DNA of 64,000 nucleotides from Solirubrum sp044628455 (lineage in GTDB: Bacteria > Bacteroidota > Bacteroidia > Cytophagales > Hymenobacteraceae): assembly GCF_044628455.1 (NCBI RefSeq), contig NZ_JBIYZW010000001.1:2046001-2110000 (forward strand). Reading direction: 5' to 3'. The position numbers and the translations under genes were made by a program. The notes below the pieces were generated by a model, which was given only the letters and a program-made list of their open reading frames with translations, had not been told where the DNA came from and made no database searches. Positions 41,993 through 49,589 of this stretch are shown here, piece by piece. The number at the start of each line of letters is the position of its first letter. Within the stretch, counting starts at the first letter, position 1.

Positions 41993-43135
41993 GTGCTTTT
42001 TACTATTATCAGCTCCTGCATGCACCCCTGGGGCGGCAGCGAAGAACTGTGGGCCGAGGCGGCCCTGAGCCTTCGCGCGGCCGGGCACCGGGTGGCGGTG
42101 TTCAAAACCGCCTTCGACGCGGCGCACCCGCGCGTGCAGCAGCTGCGGGCCGCGGGCTGCACCGTGGTTGGAATGCCGGCTTACCCGCCCTTTTACCAGC
42201 GCGTGCTGAACCGGGCCTTGCCCACCCACCGGAAGTGGCCGGCGGAAGCCGGGCAGCTGCGCGAGCTGCGGCGCCACCTGCGCCGCGAACGGCCGCACTT
42301 GATAGTAGTGGCCCAGGGCTCCAACTTTGATGGACTGGTGTTTGCCGATTTCTGCCGCCGGATGAATCAGCCCTACGTGATGCTGGCCCAGAAAGCGGCC
42401 GAGGTGTACTTTCCGCCCCGGCTGCAGCGCGAGCAGGCCCGCCAGGCTTACCGGGTCGCCCGCCACTGCTTCTTCGTGTCGCGCCACAACCTGGAGCTGA
42501 CCCAGCACCAGCTGGGCATGGCCCTGGAGCAGGCCAGCGTGGTGCGCAACCCTTTCAACGTACCCTACTCCGCCGAGCAGCCCTGGCCCGCGCCGCAGCC
42601 CGAACTGCAGCTGGCCTGCGTGGCCCGGCTGGAAGTGTTCGACAAGGGCCAGGACGCGCTGCTGCAGGTACTGGGCCTGCCCAAGTGGCGGCAGCGCAAC
42701 CTGCACGTGAGCTTTTTCGGCCGCGGCGGCGACGAGCTGGCTTTGCGGGAAATGGCCGAGCTGCTGGGCCTGACCGGGCGCGTGACCTGGGCCGGGCAGG
42801 TGCCCGACGTAACCGCCGTATGGGCCCGGCACCACGTCCTGGTGCTGCCTTCACGCTACGAAGGCCTGCCGCTGGCGTTGGTTGAGGCCATGCTCTGCGG
42901 CCGCCCGGCCGTGGCCACGGCCGCCGGCGGCACGGCCGAGCTGCTGCGCGACAACGAAACGGGCTTTCTGGCCGCCGCCGCCACGCCCGCGGCCCTCGAC
43001 GAGGCGCTGGAACGAGCCTGGGCACGGCAGGCCGATTGGCCCGCCCTGGGCCGCGCCGCCGCCGCCCACGCCCGCCGCGAGGTGCCGCCGCAGCCCGGCG
43101 CGCAGTTTAGTCAGCAGCTGCTTCAGCTGGTTTAG
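41993..43135 (+). CDS. Glycosyltransferase family 4-like
   Basis: A 380-residue GT-B glycosyltransferase. The N-terminal domain begins VLFTIISSCMHPWGGSEELWAEAALSL (GGSE donor-loop motif) and the C-terminal domain has ACVARLEVFDKGQDALLQVL, FFGRGGDELALREMAELL, WARHHVLVLPSRYEGLPLALVEAMLCGRPAVAT (the EX7E region). Probably adds a sugar to a lipid-linked or secondary-metabolite acceptor. GTG 41993 is preferred because the upstream TTG falls inside a plausible promoter (TTTGCC..TACTTTCC at about 41944-41970). A GT2 gene follows 64 bases later. Confidence 0.88.
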   Translation: MLFTIISSCMHPWGGSEELWAEAALSLRAAGHRVAVFKTAFDAAHPRVQQLRAAGCTVVGMPAYPPFYQRVLNRALPTHRKWPAEAGQLRELRRHLRRERPHLIVVAQGSNFDGLVFADFCRRMNQPYVMLAQKAAEVYFPPRLQREQARQAYRVARHCFFVSRHNLELTQHQLGMALEQASVVRNPFNVPYSAEQPWPAPQPELQLACVARLEVFDKGQDALLQVLGLPKWRQRNLHVSFFGRGGDELALREMAELLGLTGRVTWAGQVPDVTAVWARHHVLVLPSRYEGLPLALVEAMLCGRPAVATAAGGTAELLRDNETGFLAAAATPAALDEALERAWARQADWPALGRAAAAHARREVPPQPGAQFSQQLLQLV

Positions 43136-43199
43136 CCACCCAATCCCCAGGCAATTGCCGCCATCTTCCCCACCGTTCATCTATGATTAAAACCTGTAC

Positions 43200-44150
43200 A
43201 TGCAGGCGGGCCTAGCTTCCATCATCATCCCGACGTACAACCGGGCCCACCTGGTAGTCGATGCCATCCGCAGCGCCCTGGCGCAGGATTATCCGCACAA
43301 GCAGATCATCGTGGTCGACGACGGCTCGACGGATGACACGCGCCGGGTGGTCAGTGCCTTTCCGCAGGTGGAGTATGAGTACCAGGCCAACGCCGGGCAG
43401 GCCGCGGCGCGCAACGCCGGGCTGCGCCGCAGCCGGGGCGAATACGTGACCACGCTCGACTCGGACGACATCTGGGACCCGGGCTTCCTGAGCGCGGGCA
43501 TAGCCCAGCTGCAGCAGCATGGGGTGAACCTAGGGTTTCTGAACTGGCGCACCAGCGGCGGCCCCAACGGCCTGGAAATCTTCTGCAACCTGACCTCGGC
43601 CCGGCGGCGCTACCTCACCCAGCCCGCCGGCGACTGGTGGCTGCTGAGCGCGGCCCAGACGCGGCGCCTGATGCTGGAAACCTGCCCGGCCCCGTCGTCG
43701 GCCCTGATTGTGCGGCGCAGCGCCATGGGCAGCGGCTGGAACGAGCAGATGCGCATTGCCGACGACTGGTGCCTGCTGCTGGACCTCGTACTGCACCAGC
43801 CCACGCCCGCCGTGTTCACCCTCACCCCGCACTGGCTCAAGCAGGTGCACGGCCAGAACATCTACGACGGGCGCGACTACCAGGCCGTGGCCGAGGAGCT
43901 GAGCCTGCACGACGAGCCCCTGCTGCTGCAGCGCTACCGCCAGCACCTGCGCTGGCACGAGAAAATCATGTTTCAGCAGCGGCAGGCCCAGCACCTGCTC
44001 AACTACGCCTACAGCAGCTACAAGCAGCAGCGCAAAACCCTGCTGCTGCGCTACCTGGTCAAGGCCTTCCGCGCCGCACCGTTCACGACCAGCTACCGCA
44101 TCGTGTACGAAGTGTACAGCTACGCCAAAAGCTACCCCCGCTCCGCGTGA
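43200..44150 (+). CDS. Glycosyltransferase family 2
   Basis: A 316-residue GT-A enzyme. Nucleotide-sugar motifs: ASIIIPTYNRAHLV (residues 6-19), VVDDGSTDD (38-46) and the metal-binding TLDSDDIWDP with DSDD at 87-90. The C-terminal 100 residues are basic and helical. Substrate unknown. Its last 19 bases overlap the 3' end of the convergent prenyltransferase gene. Probably co-transcribed with the GT4 gene. Confidence 0.9.
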   Translation: MQAGLASIIIPTYNRAHLVVDAIRSALAQDYPHKQIIVVDDGSTDDTRRVVSAFPQVEYEYQANAGQAAARNAGLRRSRGEYVTTLDSDDIWDPGFLSAGIAQLQQHGVNLGFLNWRTSGGPNGLEIFCNLTSARRRYLTQPAGDWWLLSAAQTRRLMLETCPAPSSALIVRRSAMGSGWNEQMRIADDWCLLLDLVLHQPTPAVFTLTPHWLKQVHGQNIYDGRDYQAVAEELSLHDEPLLLQRYRQHLRWHEKIMFQQRQAQHLLNYAYSSYKQQRKTLLLRYLVKAFRAAPFTTSYRIVYEVYSYAKSYPRSA

Positions 44151-45208
44151 AGCAGCCGTCGCACTTTGCTGCCCGCCACGGCCAGCAGCGCCCCCCACAC
44201 GGCCAGCCGTTGCCAGCTGTGCAAGCCAAACAGCAGCGCGTGCAACCCCAGCACTCCCCCGTCGGCCGGGTGGCGCAGCGTCAGCGTGAGCAGCAGGGCC
44301 AGCGGGTAGTACACCTCGTAGTACTCGTTGAGCAGAATCGGCCGGCCGGGCTGGGGCTCGGCCACTACCACCGGCTGCTGCCACACGCGGGTGCGCAGCC
44401 CGACCAGCACGCCGTAGAGCAGCAGCGCCAGGAAGGCCAGGCCCAGCCCGCCCAGGTACAGCAGCGCCGCCAGCCCCCCGGCTTCGACCAGCAAGCCCAC
44501 CCGGGCCAGCTGGCGGCCGGCCCGCCGGCCCCGGCGTACCACGAAGGTGTTTACCCGCGCCTGCGTGTCGGCGTCGGCGTCGCCCAGCTGGTGCCACAGA
44601 ATGTTGCGCACCCCGCAGCCCAGGGCCCAGGCGCCCACGGCCGCCAGCCAGGCCGCCGTTGGTTCAGCGCCGGCCCAGGTGCTTACCAGCACTGCCGTGA
44701 GCAGTTGCGGAAATCCGTGGGCCCCGGCCGCATCGGCCAGCAGGCCCCAGGCGCCGCGCACTTTCAGCCGCAACGGGGGCAGCGAGTACAAGGAGTAGGC
44801 CACCCAGGCGCCCAGGTACAGCAGCGCGGCCAGCCGACTCAGCTGCCAGAACCAGCTGCCAAACGCCAGCCCGGCCGCCAGGCAGCCCAGCAGCGCCGCC
44901 ACTACCCGCCCCGCGGGTTGCCCGGCCAGCCGGTTGGCCTTGCCGGCAGCCTGGTCCTGAGCCCGGTCGGTCCAGTCGTTGAGCAAACTCACGTAGGTGG
45001 CGCCCACCGTCAGGGCCAGCAGCAGCAGCAGCAGGCGGGGCAGCACGGGCAGCAGCGGCGCCCGCAGGCTGGCCGCCGTGGCGTAGGCCGTGGCTAGAAT
45101 CGGGGCAAACTTATATGCCCACCACTCGCTGGCGCGGGACATCTGCCACAGGGTGTAGGCTGCTCGCTGCCGGGCTGCGGGCTGGGCCCGCGCCGTTTCA
45201 TTCACCAT
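44132..45208 (-). CDS. UbiA-type membrane prenyltransferase
   Basis: A 358-residue polytopic protein with nine or so membrane segments. The two Asp-rich motifs of UbiA enzymes are present: NDWTDRAQD (Asn77, Asp78, Asp81, Asp85; consensus NDxxDxxxD) and DADADTQA (about 210-217). UbiA enzymes move a prenyl chain from a diphosphate to an acceptor such as an aromatic ring, a sugar phosphate or a tetrapyrrole. The acceptor is not evident. It starts 45 bases from the divergent ABC permease gene, so a shared regulatory region is likely. ATG 45208 matches a normal N terminus; the frame is open further but overlaps that operon. Confidence 0.82.
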   Translation of the reverse strand: MVNETARAQPAARQRAAYTLWQMSRASEWWAYKFAPILATAYATAASLRAPLLPVLPRLLLLLLALTVGATYVSLLNDWTDRAQDQAAGKANRLAGQPAGRVVAALLGCLAAGLAFGSWFWQLSRLAALLYLGAWVAYSLYSLPPLRLKVRGAWGLLADAAGAHGFPQLLTAVLVSTWAGAEPTAAWLAAVGAWALGCGVRNILWHQLGDADADTQARVNTFVVRRGRRAGRQLARVGLLVEAGGLAALLYLGGLGLAFLALLLYGVLVGLRTRVWQQPVVVAEPQPGRPILLNEYYEVYYPLALLLTLTLRHPADGGVLGLHALLFGLHSWQRLAVWGALLAVAGSKVRRLLHAERG

Positions 45209-45253
45209 AATTTCTTTGGGCCAGCCACTGCGCCGTTGCCTCATTAACCTCAA

Positions 45254-46084
45254 ATGAAAGAAACAATCTACACTTCGCAGTCGCCCCTGCAGGCCCCGCG
45301 CACTTTTCTGCGTGACGTGCGGGCCGATGTGGGGGTGGTGTATCGCATTGGCTGGCAGCTTTTCCTGCGCAATCTGAAGGTGCAGGCTCGCCAAAGCCTG
45401 CTGGGTTACACCTGGATGCTGCTGCCCCCACTGGTGGCCGGGCTGGTCTGGATTTTTCTGGGCCGCGCGCAGGTGGTGCAGGTGGCCACCGGCGGGGTGC
45501 CCTACCCGGCTTTCGTGCTGGCAGGCGTGTTTCTGTGGCAGGGCTTCGTGGAGGCCCTCAACTGCCCGCTGCAGCAGCTCAACGCCACCCGCGCCACGCT
45601 GGCCAAGGTGCGCGTGCCCCACGAAGCCTTTGTGACGGCCGGCGCCGCCGTGGTGGTTTTCAACAGCTGCGTGCGCCTGCTGGTGCTGCTGGGCGTGCTG
45701 CTCTGGTTCGGCGTGCCGCTGACGGGCACCCTGGCTCTGGTTCCGCTGGGGCTGGGGCTGCTGTTGACACTGGGCCTGGCCCTGGGCTGGCTGGTGGCGC
45801 TGCTGGGCCTGCTCTACGCCGACGTAACCCAGGCCCTGCCCGTGGTGCTGAACCTGTGGTTTTTAATTACGCCCATCGTGTACACGCTCCCCGTCGGCTT
45901 CGGCCAATGGCTCAGTCTCAACCCCGTGGCGCCCTTACTCACTACCACCCGCAGCTGGCTGCTGACGGGCCTGCCGGCCCCGGCGCCGGGCTTTGGAATA
46001 GTAGCGGGGCTGACGGGCATCTTCTTCATCCTCAACTGGCTGGTCTACCGGCTGGCTCAGCCTCACCTCATTGCCCGCCTCTGA
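45254..46084 (+). CDS. ABC-2 transporter permease (polysaccharide/lipid export type)
   Basis: A 276-residue permease of the Wzm/TagG type: an N-terminal amphipathic region, RNLKVQARQSLLGYTWMLLPPLVAGLVWIFL and six membrane segments, with the conserved WFLITPIVYTLP and LNPVAPLLTTTRSWLL. This family exports undecaprenyl-linked O-antigens, teichoic acids and related glycolipids. It is the first gene of the operon; its stop TGA and the next ATG share one base (46084). Confidence 0.92.
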   Translation: MKETIYTSQSPLQAPRTFLRDVRADVGVVYRIGWQLFLRNLKVQARQSLLGYTWMLLPPLVAGLVWIFLGRAQVVQVATGGVPYPAFVLAGVFLWQGFVEALNCPLQQLNATRATLAKVRVPHEAFVTAGAAVVVFNSCVRLLVLLGVLLWFGVPLTGTLALVPLGLGLLLTLGLALGWLVALLGLLYADVTQALPVVLNLWFLITPIVYTLPVGFGQWLSLNPVAPLLTTTRSWLLTGLPAPAPGFGIVAGLTGIFFILNWLVYRLAQPHLIARL

Positions 46085-48339
46085 TGATTAGCCAGTTGCC
46101 CCGCACCTTGGTAGCCCGCTACGCGTCAACTGCCCTGAAGCGCCTCCTGCGCCGCACCTGGCGGCGGGTGCAGCGGCTACGGGGGCGCGCCGCAGCCCCA
46201 CGCCTGCTGTTCGCCTTCGGCGGGCGTACGCAGTACGCCCCGGGCACCGGCCGCGAGTTGTACGCCCACGAGGCCGCTTTCCGGGCCACCATCGATGCGT
46301 GCGAGCGAATCACCCAGCAAGAGCTGGGCGGCCCCTCTATTCTCGGCCATTTCACCGGGCCGCCCGACCCCGATTTCTTCGCCAGCGAGGTCCGCCTGAT
46401 GCATACCAGCCTGGTGATGCAGTTAGCACTGGTGGACCTGTGGCGGGCACTGGGTGCGCAGCCCACGGCGGTGCTGGGGGTCAGCCTGGGAGAAGTAGCC
46501 GCCGTGTATGCCGCCGGAGGACTGAGCTTGACCGATGCCTTACGTGTCGGCCTCTGCTATTGCGTAATAAGCCAGGTAACGCAGCCCGACTACACGCTCT
46601 TGGTCGTCAACGGTAGCTTTGAGCAGGTGGGGCCCCTGGCCAGCAAGTGCCCCGTGGAGCTGTTCGTCGTCTTGATTACTAATGCGGATTCCTGCCTGAC
46701 TTTTTGCCCGAAAGTCAGCGTGGCAGAAGCCCAGCAGCATCTGATGGCGCACGGCATTACCAGCGCCGCGCCGGCCACGCAGCTTATCTGGCCCTACCAT
46801 TCGCCGGTCCTGGCGCGGCACTTGCCCGCGTTGCGGCAGCCGCTGCAAGGCCTGCAGCCTCAGCCCTTGGCGTTGCCCTGCTACCTGAGCACCACGGGCC
46901 GGCAGCTGGCGGCAGGCACGATACTGGGGCCGGAATACTGGCTGGCCCTGATTCAATACCCGGTGAATGTAGCCGGTGCCCTAGGCGCTGCACTAGCCGA
47001 TGGCTATCAACTGATTAACCCCATCGGCGCCGACCCGTTTCCCTTTTTGTTCGAGCCCGCCCAGCGGGCCGTGCTGCAAACCGTTCAGCTGTTGCCCGGC
47101 CTGCGCGCCACCGAACCCGAACGGACTACTATTGCCAACAGCCGGCAGCGGTTGGCCGAGCGGGGTCTGGTAAGTCCGGTGCCGCAGCCGGCCCCCGCCT
47201 TGGGCCCACCGGAGTTCATCGCCCGGTTTTCGCTGGGTGCCCTCGAAGCCCAGGCCGACCCCTACCCCGCCTACGCGCATTTGCGGCAGTGGGGCGGCCT
47301 GCAGTTTCTGCCCGCCGAACAGGGCTGGCTGATCCTGGACACCGACTTGATCAATAAAGTCCTGCGGGAGCCACTGGTGTTTTCGAGCACCTTTAATTCC
47401 GATTTCGACAACGAGCTGATTGGGGCTGACCCGCCCACCCATACCACCAACCGCCTGCTGATGCAGCCCTTCTTCGCTCCCAAAGAGTTGGCGGCCCTGC
47501 GCGGATTCACGGAAGCAACTCTGGCTGAGCTGGTCGATGACTTACACACCCGTCCGCTCTTCGATTTTGTGACGGACCTGGCCATTCCACTTACCCAGCG
47601 TGTGAGCGGGCAGCTAATGGGCCTGACCGCACCGGAGCTCCGGCAGCTGCAAAGCTGCATGCCCGGCCACGCCTACCAGCTCAACTATATGGCTGAGCTA
47701 ACCGGCTTTTTTACCGACTACCTGCAGCAGCGGGAGCCGACCGACCAGCCCACCATGATGAACCACCTGCTCACCCTTATCCAGGCCGGGGAGCTTTCGC
47801 AGGCGGCGGCGCTGAGCTTGCTCAAAACCATGTGGCTGGCGGGTATTGCCACCAGCAGCATGCTGATGAGCAATGCCACGCACTACTTGCTCAAGCACCC
47901 CCTGGTGGCCGAGCAGTTGCGGGCCAACCCAGCGCTCATCGATAATTTTATCGAGGAAATCCTGCGCTTGGAGCCCCCGCTCAGCGCCTTTTGGCGCATC
48001 AGCACCCAGGCCGTAACCCTGGGCGGGCACGAGCTGCCGGCCGGGGCCCGGGTGATGTGCAGCATCGTGGCGGCCAACCGCGACCCGGCGCGGTACACCC
48101 AGCCCGATGAGCTCGACCTGAGCCGCCGCCCAACCCGGCACCTATCTTTTGGGGGCGGCATTCACGCCTGCATCGGGGCGCACCTGGCCCGGCTGGAAGC
48201 CCGCATTCTGGTGCAGTGGGTGCTGGCGCAAGGCTCCAGCCTTCGCCCAATTAACCCCTCGGCGGTGCCCACCTACTTTCCAACGCCCATTTTTCGCGCG
48301 CTGAGTAGCTTGCCCGTTACCCTACAGCCCGTTGCCTGA
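46084..48339 (+). CDS. Acyltransferase-cytochrome P450 fusion protein
   Basis: A single 751-codon frame joins two enzymes. Residues about 40-345 are a malonyl-CoA:ACP transacylase/PKS-type acyltransferase (AT): LLFAFGGRTQYAPGTG, nucleophile elbow LGVSLGE with Ser134, and catalytic His239 in WPYHSPVL. The arginine that holds the malonyl carboxylate in most such domains aligns to Tyr159 (RVGLCYC), suggesting a mono-acyl substrate. Residues about 375-750 are a P450: I helix LAGIATSS (586-591; usual acid replaced by Ala589, Thr590 kept), K helix EEILR (E625, R628) and haem loop FGGGIHACIG with Cys696. The first 36 residues are strongly basic. No signal peptide. Starts in TGATG overlap with the permease and ends the same way with the ATPase gene. 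I know of no characterised protein with this architecture. Confidence 0.88.
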   Translation: MISQLPRTLVARYASTALKRLLRRTWRRVQRLRGRAAAPRLLFAFGGRTQYAPGTGRELYAHEAAFRATIDACERITQQELGGPSILGHFTGPPDPDFFASEVRLMHTSLVMQLALVDLWRALGAQPTAVLGVSLGEVAAVYAAGGLSLTDALRVGLCYCVISQVTQPDYTLLVVNGSFEQVGPLASKCPVELFVVLITNADSCLTFCPKVSVAEAQQHLMAHGITSAAPATQLIWPYHSPVLARHLPALRQPLQGLQPQPLALPCYLSTTGRQLAAGTILGPEYWLALIQYPVNVAGALGAALADGYQLINPIGADPFPFLFEPAQRAVLQTVQLLPGLRATEPERTTIANSRQRLAERGLVSPVPQPAPALGPPEFIARFSLGALEAQADPYPAYAHLRQWGGLQFLPAEQGWLILDTDLINKVLREPLVFSSTFNSDFDNELIGADPPTHTTNRLLMQPFFAPKELAALRGFTEATLAELVDDLHTRPLFDFVTDLAIPLTQRVSGQLMGLTAPELRQLQSCMPGHAYQLNYMAELTGFFTDYLQQREPTDQPTMMNHLLTLIQAGELSQAAALSLLKTMWLAGIATSSMLMSNATHYLLKHPLVAEQLRANPALIDNFIEEILRLEPPLSAFWRISTQAVTLGGHELPAGARVMCSIVAANRDPARYTQPDELDLSRRPTRHLSFGGGIHACIGAHLARLEARILVQWVLAQGSSLRPINPSAVPTYFPTPIFRALSSLPVTLQPVA

Positions 48340-49589
48340 TGCTTTCCTCGTCCCCGGATGCCGTGGTTACGGTGCGTAACCTCTCCAAAAAATTCTGCAC
48401 CCACTTTCGCACTTCGCTCTGGTACGGACTGCGCGATATTGCGGCCGAAACCTGGCCCGGGGCGCGGCCACCTGACAAACAGCTGCGGCGCAATGAGTTC
48501 TGGAGTCTCCGTGATGTGTCATTCGAGCTGCGCCGCGGCGAAGCCCTGGCCATCATCGGAGCCAATGGGGCGGGCAAGAGCACGCTGCTCAAGCTGCTCA
48601 ACGGCCTCATCAAGCCCGACGCCGGCTCCATCCGGATGCGCGGGCAGGTGGGGGCACTCATTGAGCTGGGGGCGGGGCTCGACCCGGTGCTGAGCGGCCG
48701 TGAAAACATCTTCGTGCGGGCGGCCCTGCTGGGCTATTCGCGGGCCCGCACCCTGCCGTTGCTGCCGGCCATCATCGAGTTTACGGGCCTGGGCGAGGCC
48801 ATTGAGATGCCGGTGCAGTTTTACAGCTCGGGCATGGTGTCGCGGCTGGCTTACGCGGTGGCGGCGCACTTCCACCCCGATGTGCTGCTGGTGGATGAAG
48901 TGCTGGCGGTGGGCGACATCGACTTTCAGCGCAAGTGCATCAACCACATGCTGGGTTACCTAGCAGGCGGCGGCTCGCTCATTCTGGTATCGCACCAGCC
49001 CTACCACATTCAGGCGGTGTGCCAGCGCGGCATTGTGCTCGAAAAAGGCCAGGTGAGCTTCACCGGCTCGGCCACCGATGCGCTCGACCACTACTTTACC
49101 CGGCAGCTGGCGGCGCAGGCCGCCCGCGAGGCCAATAGTTCCGCTGTCGTTACGCTCAGCGAAGCGCACCCGGTAGCCATCATGGAAGTGAGTTTGGCGG
49201 GCTCCGGGGCAGCCATGCAAGTCGGCGATGCTCTGACCTTGAGCGTGAACTACCAGGCCCTGCGGACGATGGAAAACGTCGGCTGGGGCTTTTTCATTTA
49301 CACCAAAGATGGCAGCGTGTGCATCACGGGGGCTTATCAGCCGCACCCGCTGGTGCTGCAGGCCGGGGCGCACGCGCTGGCCTGCCAGCTGCCCCACCTG
49401 CCGCTCACCGCCGGCGAGTACCTGGTGAAAGCCGTAATCTTTCACTTCGAAGGCCTGCAGCCGCTGGCTTTGTGGGGCTGGGATAATGCGCCCAGCCGAC
49501 TGCGCCTCGAGGATGCGCCCAGCCTCCACAAAAACGTCCATAATATGATGCAACAGCTGATTACCATCGACGCGGAATGGAACCAATAA
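48339..49589 (+). CDS. ABC transporter ATPase with Wzt-like C-terminal domain
   Basis: A 416-residue ATPase. Residues 8-255 form the nucleotide-binding domain: Walker A GANGAGKS (74-81), signature YSSGM (162-166, the form used in Wzt/TagH ATPases instead of LSGGQ), Walker B LLVDE (183-187) and switch His219. Residues about 270-416 are a beta-sandwich-like extension (VTLSEAHPVAIMEVSLAG onward, YQPHPLVLQAGAH, LTAGEYLVKAVIFHFEG), equivalent to the Wzt C-terminal domain that recognises finished O-antigen. Works with the permease at 45254. The start overlaps the P450 stop and the last 13 bases overlap the next gene. Confidence 0.92.
   Translation: MLSSSPDAVVTVRNLSKKFCTHFRTSLWYGLRDIAAETWPGARPPDKQLRRNEFWSLRDVSFELRRGEALAIIGANGAGKSTLLKLLNGLIKPDAGSIRMRGQVGALIELGAGLDPVLSGRENIFVRAALLGYSRARTLPLLPAIIEFTGLGEAIEMPVQFYSSGMVSRLAYAVAAHFHPDVLLVDEVLAVGDIDFQRKCINHMLGYLAGGGSLILVSHQPYHIQAVCQRGIVLEKGQVSFTGSATDALDHYFTRQLAAQAAREANSSAVVTLSEAHPVAIMEVSLAGSGAAMQVGDALTLSVNYQALRTMENVGWGFFIYTKDGSVCITGAYQPHPLVLQAGAHALACQLPHLPLTAGEYLVKAVIFHFEGLQPLALWGWDNAPSRLRLEDAPSLHKNVHNMMQQLITIDAEWNQ

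Noticed and set aside
45535..46083. In-frame extension of the AT-P450 gene into the permease gene
   Set aside because: The extra 183 residues are Ala/Gly/Arg-rich and out of frame with the permease. The TGATG overlap at 46084 and the start of a normal AT domain support ATG 46084.
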